7,845 bases of DNA, taken from NCBI GenBank assembly GCA_046757205.1, contig JBHHXR010000174.1, positions 1 to 7,845 of the forward strand. Reading direction: 5' to 3'. This DNA comes from JBHHXR01 sp046757205. GTDB taxonomy: Bacteria; Pseudomonadota; Alphaproteobacteria; Rhodobacterales; Rhodobacteraceae. This document shows positions 1 to 6,685 of the stretch, piece by piece. The translations under genes were made by a program, and so were the position numbers. The notes under the pieces were generated by a model. That model worked only from the letters and a program-made list of their open reading frames with translations, had not been told where the DNA came from and did no database searches. Within the stretch, counting starts at the first letter, position 1. Each line of letters begins with the position of its first letter.

Positions 1-82
1 CGCGAGCGACCCAGGCGGGATATCTGGATATGTTTCCAAGTAGCCTTGTCATGCTCACATCCAGCCCGGAGCGCAGCGAAAC
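1..82. other. left-edge flank, no supported gene
   Basis: This short stretch lies downstream of the glycosyltransferase stop codon. No terminator hairpin with a T-run is visible. On the minus strand an ATG at 52-50 opens a 17-codon frame running off the window (MTRLLGNISRYPAWVAR). It has only a weak GGA upstream and contains rare codons, so it is not called as a gene. A plus-strand frame crossing the edge and stopping at 112-114 is equally unsupported. Confidence 0.4.
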
Positions 83-1945
83 CTATAGCCCGTGCCGCGT
101 CTTGCGCCAGTGAAACGGGGCGGCGAACAACTCGAAGAGCGCCTTGTAGGCGGCCACTGCGCCGAGCGGCCAGTAGATCGGCAGCAGCAGGATCCACGGC
201 GCCAGGCGGCGGCGCCCGCCGCCGGAGACGGCAACGGCGACCAGCGACAGCATGACGCTCTGGCCGACCAGCATCGACGTGTAAGCCGCCGGCCGCACCC
301 AGGGCGGCAATGCCGACCAGTTGACCTGCGCCAGACCGAGCAGGTCGCCCCACATCAGCCAGTGAAACGGCGTCGCCAGGTAGGACGTGATGGCACCGAG
401 AAACAGCACCTGGAAGGCCGCGAACCGCCAGAAGCCGAGATCGCGCAAGAGCACCCGCGGATGGCGCATATGGGTGATCCAGGTCAGCGCGTATCCCTTC
501 AGCCAGCGTGACCGCTGGCCGATCCAGCCGGGAAGAACGCAGTTGGCCTCCTCCCAGGTCGTCGTCGCCACCATTTCGCAACGGTATCCGAAGCGGGCGA
601 GCCGCATGCCGAGATCGGCGTCCTCGGTCACGTTGTGGGCGTCCCAGGCGCCCATTTCGATCAGTTTCGGTTTGTGGAAGAACACTGTTGTCCCGCCGAG
701 CGGAATCGGAATGGCGAGTTCCTGGATGCCGCGCAGGAGCACCCGGAACCAGATGGCGTATTCGATGGCGAAACATCGCGATATCCAGTTCTGGCCCCGG
801 TTGTAGAAATCGAGCACGCCCTGCACGCACGCGACGTCGGCGGGGGCGTTGAGCAGATGATCGACCACCTTGTCGATTTGCTCCGGCTCAGGCCTGTCCT
901 CGGCATCGTAGATGCCGACGATTTCGCCCCGGCAGAACGGCAGCGCGTAGTTCATGGCCTTCGGTTTGGTGCGGATCGGGTGCGGCGGGACCCTCAGGAT
1001 ATCGACCCATCCCGGCAATCTGCGTCCCTTCAGCCAGGCCGCGGTTTCGCTATCGTCCGCTTCCAGTATGATCTTCACGTCCAGCAGGGATTTCGGGTAT
1101 CTCAGGGCGCCCAGGCAGGCCAGCAGATCCGGCAGCGTCGCCGATTCGCGGTAGAGCGGGACGAGGATCGAAACGATCGGCCGCCTTCGGCAGCTCAAGC
1201 GACGTTCCGGTGCGGCGGCGGTGCCGCGCCGGTTCCTCCTGAACCTCCCGAAGATCGCCGACAGCCGCAGCGTCGTGGTGGCGGCGTTGGCAAGCATCAC
1301 CCAGGCCAGAAGCGCGGCAAAGGCCGTGGCGGGGAAGGCGGCCGCGCTTGCCAGGGCGGCCAGCAGAACGGCCAGCGCGCCGAAACGCCGCGGCCGCGAC
1401 ATCAGGAACCGGCTGCTGTAGGCCGCGTGGCAGCGGGTCAGGGCCGTCATCACAAGGTCGTCCTCGCGCAGCGCCGCCAGTGCCGCAAGTATCTGACGGC
1501 GGTCTGCGACGGCGAAGGCGATGCGGCCGGGGCGTCCGGGGGCAAGAACGGCATATTCGGCCGCCCGTGCGGGGTCGGCCAGCGCCATGATAACGGTATC
1601 GCCGATCTGCCGCCACGGAACGCACGCCGCGGCGATGCAGGCCAGCACATCGGATCGCGCCACAAGATCCCTGTCGGGCGGCGCCACCGCCAGGTCGACG
1701 CGGCCGATCGACCACTGGCGGGACAAGGCGCGGACAAGTTCCTGCGGAGTAACGAAATTTTCCGCCACCAGCAGATCGCCGAGCGGGCAAATATGGAGCG
1801 CCTGGAAAGCGAGGGCGTGTTTCAGGAACGTCGGGTCGAGCGCCCCGGATTCCACCAGAATCTCGCCCAGCCGCCGCCTCCGGAACGGCTGGTCGATCTC
1901 CGCCGCGTAAACGGCCGGCCGCAGGTGGCTCGCGCTTGGCACCAT
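83..1945 (-). CDS. membrane glycosyltransferase family 2 with N-terminal MshEN (c-di-GMP-binding type) domain
   Basis: This 620-residue inner-membrane protein is predicted to polymerise or transfer sugars for a surface polysaccharide. Residues 25-77 hold two 24-residue motifs separated by five residues. The first (R25-Q48) begins RLGEILVESG and the second (P54-Q77) begins PLGDLLVAEN, which is the layout of the MshEN domain of type II secretion and pilus ATPases. A GSPII_E-like fold seems to continue to about 160. Membrane segments follow at about 187-220. The GT2 domain shows PLYRES (263-268), EADD (295-298), DAED (347-350), TED (440-442) and QRSRW (477-481), the last typical of processive, BcsA-like synthases. 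Further membrane segments lie at about 503-530, 555-575 and 583-605. The ATG is preceded by GGGGAC. It lies 43 nt after carA and may be cotranscribed with it. The fold calls are strong; the sugar, the product and c-di-GMP control are inferred. The E. coli NfrB pathway is a functional analogue of a GT2-MshEN protein. Confidence 0.85.
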   Translation of the reverse strand: MVPSASHLRPAVYAAEIDQPFRRRRLGEILVESGALDPTFLKHALAFQALHICPLGDLLVAENFVTPQELVRALSRQWSIGRVDLAVAPPDRDLVARSDVLACIAAACVPWRQIGDTVIMALADPARAAEYAVLAPGRPGRIAFAVADRRQILAALAALREDDLVMTALTRCHAAYSSRFLMSRPRRFGALAVLLAALASAAAFPATAFAALLAWVMLANAATTTLRLSAIFGRFRRNRRGTAAAPERRLSCRRRPIVSILVPLYRESATLPDLLACLGALRYPKSLLDVKIILEADDSETAAWLKGRRLPGWVDILRVPPHPIRTKPKAMNYALPFCRGEIVGIYDAEDRPEPEQIDKVVDHLLNAPADVACVQGVLDFYNRGQNWISRCFAIEYAIWFRVLLRGIQELAIPIPLGGTTVFFHKPKLIEMGAWDAHNVTEDADLGMRLARFGYRCEMVATTTWEEANCVLPGWIGQRSRWLKGYALTWITHMRHPRVLLRDLGFWRFAAFQVLFLGAITSYLATPFHWLMWGDLLGLAQVNWSALPPWVRPAAYTSMLVGQSVMLSLVAVAVSGGGRRRLAPWILLLPIYWPLGAVAAYKALFELFAAPFHWRKTRHGL

Positions 1946-1988
1946 CCGTCCCCGTCGCCTGAACGGCGGCGAGTCTCCGGACGCTTGC

Positions 1989-3200
1989 TTAAGATTTTCC
2001 TAAAATCCGGTTCTGCCGCTCCATCGCGGCGACGAAGTCCTCGAACAGGTAGAAGCTGTCCTGCGGCCCGGGGCTGGCCTCGGGGTGCTGCTGCACCGAA
2101 AACACCGGGCGGTCGCGCATGCCGATCCCGCAGTTGGAGCCGTCGAACAGAGAGACATGGGTTTCCACCACGCCCTCCGGCAGCGACTGGCTGTCGACGG
2201 TGAAGCCGTGGTTCATCGAGGTGATCTCGACCTTGCCGGTGCGCGTGTCCCGGACCGGATGGTTGGCGCCGTGATGGCCGTGGCTCATCTTGATGGTCCG
2301 CGCGCCGAGCGCCAGCGCCAGCATCTGGTGGCCCAGGCAGATGCCGAAAACCGGCATATCGGTCCGGGCGAGAATGTCGCGGATCATCGGTACCGCATAG
2401 GTGCCGGTGGCCGCCGGGTCGCCCGGCCCGTTCGACAGAAACAGCCCCTCCGGGTCGTGCGCCAGCACGTCGTCGGCATCGGCGGTGGCCGGCAGGACGG
2501 TTACGTCGCAGCCGGCCGAAGCCAGGCAGCGAAGAATGTTCCGCTTGGCGCCGTAGTCCACCGCAACCACACGGTGGCGCGCCGCGCTGCTGCGCCGGTA
2601 GCCTTCCGGCCAGGCCCAGCGCATTTCGTCCCAGCGGTAGGATTGCCGGCAGGTGACCTCGCGCGCCAGATCCATGCCTTCCAGCCCCGGAAAGGCGCGG
2701 GCCCGGGCCAGCAGGCCGTCGAGGTCGAAGACACCGTCACGCGCGTGCTGAATTGCCACGTGAGGCGCGCCCAACAGGCGGATCATGCGCGTCAGCCGCC
2801 GCGTGTCCACGCCACCGACGCCGATGCGTCCGCGCGTTTTCAGCCACTCGGCGAGCGGCTGGGTGGAGCGCCAGCTCGACGGTGCGCCCGGATCCCATTT
2901 CACGACCATGGCTCGCGCCACCGGCTCGGCCGTTTCGTCGTCTTCGGGATTGGTTCCGGTGATGCCGATATGGGGAAAGGTGAATGTCACGGCCTGGCCG
3001 GCATAGGAGGGATCCGTCATGATCTCCTGGTATCCGGTCATCGCGGTGTTGAAGCAAAGCTCCGCGACCGCGGTCCCCTCGGCGCCGAAACCGCGCCCGT
3101 AAATCACCGATCCATCGGTCAGAACGATACACGCCGTCGGCCGCGCCGCCGGGTCCGGCGCCGATGCCAAAGCGATATCGCTGGGTTCTGCTATCGTCAT
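1989..3200 (-). CDS. carA: carbamoyl-phosphate synthase small (glutaminase) subunit
   Basis: CarA hydrolyses glutamine and channels ammonia to the large subunit CarB, making carbamoyl phosphate for arginine and pyrimidine synthesis in the cytoplasm. The 403-residue protein has the usual two halves. The CPSase small-subunit N-domain covers about 22-155 (includes TGYQEIMTDPSYAGQ). A class I glutamine amidotransferase domain covers about 210-395, with nucleophile C288 in FGICLGHQ and the His/Glu pair H372 and E374 in QQHPEASPGP. The start is placed at the ATG at 3200 because family homology begins soon after it. A longer in-frame extension to 3332 would run through the promoter region and adds 44 unrelated residues. 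No clear Shine-Dalgarno precedes this ATG. The gene is divergent from yqeY and followed by the glycosyltransferase after 43 nt; carB is not in the window. Confidence 0.97.
   Translation of the reverse strand: MTIAEPSDIALASAPDPAARPTACIVLTDGSVIYGRGFGAEGTAVAELCFNTAMTGYQEIMTDPSYAGQAVTFTFPHIGITGTNPEDDETAEPVARAMVVKWDPGAPSSWRSTQPLAEWLKTRGRIGVGGVDTRRLTRMIRLLGAPHVAIQHARDGVFDLDGLLARARAFPGLEGMDLAREVTCRQSYRWDEMRWAWPEGYRRSSAARHRVVAVDYGAKRNILRCLASAGCDVTVLPATADADDVLAHDPEGLFLSNGPGDPAATGTYAVPMIRDILARTDMPVFGICLGHQMLALALGARTIKMSHGHHGANHPVRDTRTGKVEITSMNHGFTVDSQSLPEGVVETHVSLFDGSNCGIGMRDRPVFSVQQHPEASPGPQDSFYLFEDFVAAMERQNRILGKS
1993..2007. repeat. 6 bp inverted repeat at the carA 3' end
   Basis: GATTTT and AAAATC flank a 3 nt loop across the last codons of carA, four bases before its stop. 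It is AT-rich and weak and lacks a following T-run, so a terminator role is doubtful; transcription probably continues into the glycosyltransferase. Confidence 0.3.
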
Positions 3201-3231
3201 GGGAATGTGCCGGGCAGGCTGGTTTGGCGGC

Positions 3232-3260
3232 AAGCTAGTGGCATAGAAGCGGGGGGTCAA
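3232..3260 (-). promoter_or_regulatory. putative sigma-70-type promoter of carA
   Basis: On the minus strand TTGACC (3260-3255) and TAGCTT (3237-3232) are separated by exactly 17 nt. The -35 is preceded by C, giving the CTTGAC form common in alphaproteobacteria. A T-rich tract (about 3267-3286) just upstream could act as an UP element. The start point would fall near 3225, leaving a leader of about 25 nt with no clear Shine-Dalgarno. Confidence 0.6.
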
Positions 3261-3319
3261 GGCATGCGACAAAAAAGAAAAATCGAATGAAATCAATAGG
3301 TATACAGGTTTCGCGCCCA

Positions 3320-3348
3320 TTGAGTTTTGCATTTCGGCGCAGTATATT
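3320..3348 (+). promoter_or_regulatory. putative sigma-70-type promoter of yqeY
   Basis: TTGAGT (3320-3325) and TATATT (3343-3348) are separated by 17 nt, 42 nt before the yqeY start. This lies about 60 bp from the oppositely directed carA promoter, so the two transcripts do not overlap. A strong AGGAGG ribosome-binding site at 3377-3382 sits 8 nt before the ATG. Confidence 0.65.
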
Positions 3349-3390
3349 CGGCGGTCTGGGGACTACCCGGCATGCCAGGAGGCCAAACCG

Positions 3391-3846
3391 ATGTTGCGCA
3401 CACGCCTTGGCTCGGCAATGAAGGAAGCCATGAAGGCGAAGGAGAAGACCCGCCTCGCCACGCTCAGGCTCATCCTCGCCGCAATCAAGGACAGGGATAT
3501 CGCGTCGCGGACCGACGATGGCTCCGAAGGCGTATCCGACGAGGAAATTCTCGCCATCCTTTCGAAAATGGTCAGGCAGCGCCAGGAGAGCGCCAAGGCC
3601 TATGATGAAGCCGGCCGCCTGGAGCTTGCCGAAGAAGAGCGGGCGGAAATCCGGGTTATCGAGGAATTCCTGCCCAGCCAGCTGAGCGACGAGGAAATGA
3701 ATAAGGCCATCAACGAAGAGATCCGGGAAACCGGGGCCAAGTCGATCCGCGACATGGGCCGCGTGATGGGCGGGCTAAAGGCGAAATACGCCGGACGCAT
3801 GGATTTCGGCAAGGCCGGCGCCGCGGTGAAGTCGGCTCTCGGCTGA
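3391..3846 (+). CDS. yqeY: GatB/YqeY domain-containing protein
   Basis: This 151-residue protein belongs to the YqeY family, small all-helical cytoplasmic proteins related to the tail domain of GatB of the tRNA-dependent amidotransferase. The same domain is found fused to some glutaminyl-tRNA synthetases. A tRNA-binding role is suspected for the family, but the exact function is not established. Family marks visible here are the N-terminal helix LRTRLGSAMKEAMKAKEKTR, the early LRLILAAIKDRDI segment, the central EILAILSKMVRQRQES region, EEFLPSQLSDEE (about 92-103) and the C-terminal MGRVMGGLKAKYAGRMDFGKA. The length is typical. The start is fixed by a good AGGAGG 8 nt upstream. It is divergent from carA and convergent with the DUF2244 gene. 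In many alphaproteobacteria dnaG follows yqeY; here it does not. Confidence 0.95.
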   Translation: MLRTRLGSAMKEAMKAKEKTRLATLRLILAAIKDRDIASRTDDGSEGVSDEEILAILSKMVRQRQESAKAYDEAGRLELAEEERAEIRVIEEFLPSQLSDEEMNKAINEEIRETGAKSIRDMGRVMGGLKAKYAGRMDFGKAGAAVKSALG

Positions 3847-3861
3847 CCGGCGGCGCGCCGG
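3847..3861. terminator. GC-rich hairpin between convergent genes
   Basis: CCGGCG and CGCCGG form a 6 bp stem with a GCG loop immediately after the yqeY stop codon. It fills most of the 18 nt gap to the convergent DUF2244 gene. The plus-strand side has only a short ATTTC tail, so it is a weak or factor-assisted terminator at best and may serve both directions. Confidence 0.45.
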
Positions 3862-3864
3862 ATT

Positions 3865-4413
3865 TCAGGGCGCGGCCCGCAGCCTGCCGATCGCCGTATT
3901 GATCTGCTGAAATATCTCGCGGCGCTCCTGGGGGCTCAGAAACGCGCCGAGCTCGATTTCGCGGCCGTTTCCCTTCAATGTCAGATAGTTCTCGATTCGA
4001 GCGCCAGGGTGAATCCTGACCTTCACCCAGTACGGGTCGGCGTGCCACCGCAGGGTTTGTCCGCAGGGCTCCATGCGCTCGACGGTCATGAGGTCTTCCC
4101 ACAGCCGGAGCGTTTCCCTCAGGGCCGCGTCGCCGTAGTTGCGCCGGATGAACCACCAAAGCCCCAGTAGGGTAGCGCCCACGAACGGCAGGAGCACGAG
4201 CGCCGCCGGCGATCCGGAGAGCGCCAGCAGCGGCATCCCGAGCCCCGCTGCGGTTATCGCCAGAACGGTTCTGAAGCCCTTCTCCGACAGCGACCTGTGA
4301 GGCCACAACGTCAGCGTCAGAAGCGGCGGATCGGTTGGGACAACGGGGTCGCCCGGCGCGCCGGGAGCCGAAGATCGCTCTCCGGCTCCCCGTCTGTCAG
4401 CGGCTTGTGCCAA
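3865..4413 (-). CDS. DUF2244 family integral membrane protein
   Basis: This 182-residue protein matches the DUF2244 family, found mainly in alphaproteobacteria and of unknown function. The family signature starts at about residue 33 with LTLWPHRSLSEKGF. Two membrane segments follow (about 48-66 and 69-90). The soluble tail carries WEDLMTVER, the aromatic-rich DPYWVKVRI and the family-typical ENYLTLKGNGREIELGAFLSPQER (141-164). The first about 30 residues are Pro/Ala/Arg-rich and non-conserved. No ATG is available between the ctaD stop and the conserved region, so the start is taken as TTG at 4413, 12 nt after the ctaD stop and in the same frame. Translational coupling to ctaD is therefore likely. 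The context suggests a role linked to cytochrome oxidase assembly or function, but this is inference. Confidence 0.85.
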   Translation of the reverse strand: MAQAADRRGAGERSSAPGAPGDPVVPTDPPLLTLTLWPHRSLSEKGFRTVLAITAAGLGMPLLALSGSPAALVLLPFVGATLLGLWWFIRRNYGDAALRETLRLWEDLMTVERMEPCGQTLRWHADPYWVKVRIHPGARIENYLTLKGNGREIELGAFLSPQERREIFQQINTAIGRLRAAP

Positions 4414-4425
4414 GCGGCGCCCGTG

Positions 4426-6066
4426 TCAGTGCCCGCTCTTGTCCCACATGTCCGGGGTTGGCAGCGTCTCGAACGTGTGGGCAGGCGGCGGGCTGGGCAA
4501 GGTCCATTCCAGCGTTTCCGCGTGGTCGCCCCAATAAGCGTTCTCTTCCACGCGGCGGCCATATTTCAGCGTGTAGAAAATGATGCCGAAGAACAGCAGG
4601 AACGACGCGAAGGAGATGAACGCGCCTATCGAGGAGACGTAGTTCCACTGCGCGAATTGCTCGGGAAAGTCGATGTAGCGGCGCGGCATGCCCTGGCGGC
4701 CGAGGAAATGCTGCGGGAAGAAGGTGACGTTGGCGCCGATGAACATCATCCAGAAATGCAGCTTTCCGGCCCATTCCGGGTACTGCCGCCCCGACATCTT
4801 GCCGATCCAGTAGTAGATGCCGGCGAAAATCGCGAAGACCGCGCCTATCGACATCACGTAGTGGAAATGCGCCACCACGTAATACGTGTCGTGATAGGCC
4901 CGGTCGATGGCCGCCTGGCTGAGCACGATGCCGGTCACGCCGCCGACGGTGAACAGGAAGATGAAGCCCATCGCCCACAGCATCGGCGTCTTGAACTCGA
5001 TCGAGCCGCCCCACATGGTGGCGATCCAGGAGAACACCTTGATGCCCGTCGGCACCGCGATCACCATCGTCGCCAGCATGAAATACGCCTGCTGCGTTAC
5101 CGACATGCCGACCGTGTACATGTGGTGCGCCCAGACCACGAAGCCCAGGACACCGATCGAAACCATCGCGTAGACCATCGGCAGGTAGCCAAAGATCGGC
5201 TTCTTCGAGAAGGTCGAGACGACATGGCTGATGATACCGAAGCCCGGCACGATCACGATGTAGACCTCGGGATGCCCGAAGAACCACAGGATGTGCTGGT
5301 AGAGCACCGGGTCGCCGCCGCCGGCCGGGTCGAAGAAGGTGGTGCCGAAGTTGCGGTCGGTCAGCAGCATGGTGATGGCGCCGGCGAGAACCGGCAGGCT
5401 GAGCAGGATAAGGAAGGCGGTGACGAAAATCGACCAGGCGAAAAGCGGTGTCTTGTGCAGCGTCATGCCCGGCGCGCGCATGTTCAGGAACGTGGTGATC
5501 ATGTTGATCGCGCCGAGAATCGAAGAAGCGCCCGACAGATGGACGGAAAAAATGGCGATGTCGGCCGACATGCCCTGCTCGGTCGTCGAGAGCGGCGCGT
5601 AGAGCACCCACCCGACGCCCGATCCGGTCAACCCGTTGCCGCCCGGGACGAACAGCGAAAGCGTCGCCATCGACGAGCCCGCGACGTAAAGCCAGTAGGA
5701 CAGGTTGTTCATGCGCGGAAACGCCATGTCCGGCGCGCCGATCATCAGCGGCATGAAATAGTTGCCGAAACCGCCGAACAGCGCCGGAATGACCACGAAG
5801 AACATCATCAGGATACCGTGCGCGGTGATCAGCACGTTCCACAGATGACCGTTCGGCGTGCCGTCCTCCAGCAGCATGTACTGCACGCCGGGCTCCATCA
5901 GCTCCAGCCGCATGTACATCGTCAGCGCCACCGAGATGAAGCCGACGACAGCCGCCGTGACGATGTAGAGGATGCCGATATCCTTGTGATTGGTCGACAT
6001 GAACCACCGGGTGAAAAAACCGGGGTGGCCGTGGTCGTCATGCGCGTGAGCGGCTGCGTCTGCCAT
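4426..6066 (-). CDS. ctaD: cytochrome c oxidase (aa3-type) subunit I
   Basis: CtaD is the 12-helix catalytic subunit of the proton-pumping terminal oxidase in the inner membrane. It holds heme a and the heme a3-CuB oxygen-reducing site. The 546-residue protein has heme a ligands H83 and H402, heme a3 ligand H400 (in AHFHYV), CuB ligands H265, H314 and H315, and the cross-linked Y269 in FGHPEVY. Proton-channel residues are present: D113, N120/N121 and E267 for the D path, and T340 and K343 for the K path. R462/R463 match the propionate-binding arginine pair. This is a canonical type A1 oxidase. The start at 6066 is chosen over an upstream in-frame ATG codon at 6111 because GGAGGGA sits 4 nt before it and the extra residues lie in the leader. 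The upstream neighbour is a cytochrome c; DUF2244 follows. ctaC and ctaE are absent here. Confidence 0.97.
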   Translation of the reverse strand: MADAAAHAHDDHGHPGFFTRWFMSTNHKDIGILYIVTAAVVGFISVALTMYMRLELMEPGVQYMLLEDGTPNGHLWNVLITAHGILMMFFVVIPALFGGFGNYFMPLMIGAPDMAFPRMNNLSYWLYVAGSSMATLSLFVPGGNGLTGSGVGWVLYAPLSTTEQGMSADIAIFSVHLSGASSILGAINMITTFLNMRAPGMTLHKTPLFAWSIFVTAFLILLSLPVLAGAITMLLTDRNFGTTFFDPAGGGDPVLYQHILWFFGHPEVYIVIVPGFGIISHVVSTFSKKPIFGYLPMVYAMVSIGVLGFVVWAHHMYTVGMSVTQQAYFMLATMVIAVPTGIKVFSWIATMWGGSIEFKTPMLWAMGFIFLFTVGGVTGIVLSQAAIDRAYHDTYYVVAHFHYVMSIGAVFAIFAGIYYWIGKMSGRQYPEWAGKLHFWMMFIGANVTFFPQHFLGRQGMPRRYIDFPEQFAQWNYVSSIGAFISFASFLLFFGIIFYTLKYGRRVEENAYWGDHAETLEWTLPSPPPAHTFETLPTPDMWDKSGH

Positions 6067-6095
6067 TGTGTCCCTCCAGACAGGTAGTAGTTTTG

Positions 6096-6124
6096 CGGAC
6101 CGAATCCACACGTGGACCGGTCCG
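6096..6124. repeat. interrupted inverted repeat in the ctaD leader
   Basis: CGGACC (6096-6101) pairs with GGTCCG (6119-6124), and inside it TCCAC (6105-6109) pairs with GTGGA (6112-6116). This gives 11 bp with a small 3/2 internal loop and a 2 nt apex. On the minus strand it begins about 5 nt after the predicted ctaD start point and ends 29 nt before the start codon. It could be a 5' stabilising hairpin in the mRNA or a dyad operator bound by a regulator. Confidence 0.55.
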
Positions 6125-6135
6125 TTTGACGCACG

Positions 6136-6164
6136 TATTTATCCCGGGCTTCGCCTTATCTCAA
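6136..6164 (-). promoter_or_regulatory. putative sigma-70-type promoter of ctaD
   Basis: On the minus strand TTGAGA (6164-6159) and TAAATA (6141-6136) are separated by 17 nt. Initiation would be near 6129, giving a leader of about 62 nt. This suggests that ctaD-DUF2244 can be transcribed independently of the upstream cytochrome c gene. Confidence 0.65.
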
Positions 6165-6180
6165 TGGAAAGCTTTGCCCG

Positions 6181-6194
6181 GCCGGTGAACCGGC
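6181..6194. terminator. hairpin downstream of cytochrome c gene
   Basis: GCCGG and CCGGC pair around a 4 nt loop, 16 nt beyond the cytochrome c stop codon. No T-run follows on the minus strand, so it is at most an attenuating or mRNA-protecting hairpin, located just before the ctaD promoter. Confidence 0.35.
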
Positions 6195-6210
6195 ATGTTG
6201 CGACGGGATA

Positions 6211-6627
6211 TTACTCAGCCACCGAAGCGAGATAGGCCGCCACGTCCTCGCCGCCCTTCTTGAGCTTGAACGTCATTTTCGTCTTCACGGACGATTTGTC
6301 GAGGTAGCTTGCCAGAAACTTTTTCGGATCCTTGACGTATTCGGCAACCTGCGCCTCGTCCCAGACAAGGCCGGCCTCGCCAGCGGCCAACATGTCCTTG
6401 CCGAACTTGTAACCCTCGGCCGATCCCGCGGCCCTGCCGATGACTCCGAAAAGGTTCGGCCCCACCTTGCCGCCTTTCACAATGACGTCGTCGCCGTTGA
6501 CGATCATGTGGCACGCCTTGCATTTCTTGAACGTCTTTTCGCCCTTGGCGGCATCGCCTTCGGCCAGAACCGGCGCCGCGGCGACGCACAGGGCCGCGGC
6601 CAGGGCAGTGAAACTCCAGGATTTCAT
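6211..6627 (-). CDS. periplasmic class I cytochrome c (c550/c2 type)
   Basis: This 138-residue precursor has a Sec signal peptide (residues 1-22, MKSWSFTALAAALCVAAAPVLA, cut before EGD). The mature cytochrome of about 116 residues carries heme attached at C36 and C39 of CKACH, with H40 as proximal ligand. M118 in KTKMTFK is the likely distal ligand. GPNLFGVIGR (56-65) and the lysine-rich surface are typical of c2/c550 electron carriers, which take electrons from the bc1 complex to the oxidase. The start at 6627 is chosen because it yields a perfect signal peptide; an in-frame extension to 6714 would overlap lipB. GGAG lies 10 nt upstream. Lying directly upstream of ctaD, it is the probable electron donor to that oxidase, as cycA is beside ctaDII in Paracoccus. 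A gene symbol such as cycA is plausible but not certain. Confidence 0.93.
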   Translation of the reverse strand: MKSWSFTALAAALCVAAAPVLAEGDAAKGEKTFKKCKACHMIVNGDDVIVKGGKVGPNLFGVIGRAAGSAEGYKFGKDMLAAGEAGLVWDEAQVAEYVKDPKKFLASYLDKSSVKTKMTFKLKKGGEDVAAYLASVAE

Positions 6628-6685
6628 TATTTCGATACTCCGTTTTCTTGTTTGCGAGTCAGACAAAGTAATAGCCGATGACGAC

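Noticed and set aside
1..52. Possible minus-strand gene start (MTRLLGNISRYPAWVAR) running off the left edge
   Set aside because: It has only 17 codons, a weak ribosome-binding site, several rare codons and no motif, so it cannot be told from intergenic DNA.
635..2203. 522-codon plus-strand open frame opposite the glycosyltransferase
   Set aside because: It lies antisense to a gene with clear motifs, its translation is Arg/Gly/Pro-rich without recognisable domains, and long antisense frames are expected in high-GC DNA.
2085..3290. 401-codon plus-strand open frame opposite carA
   Set aside because: It is a high-GC shadow of carA with no family motifs and no ribosome-binding site.
3201..3332. 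Upstream extension of carA to an in-frame ATG at 3332
   Set aside because: The added 44 residues are not CarA-like and the segment contains promoter elements for both carA and yqeY.
4297..6087. 596-codon plus-strand open frame opposite ctaD
   Set aside because: It is extremely His/Arg/Asp/Glu-rich, as expected when a membrane protein gene is read antisense; ctaD on the other strand has every catalytic residue.
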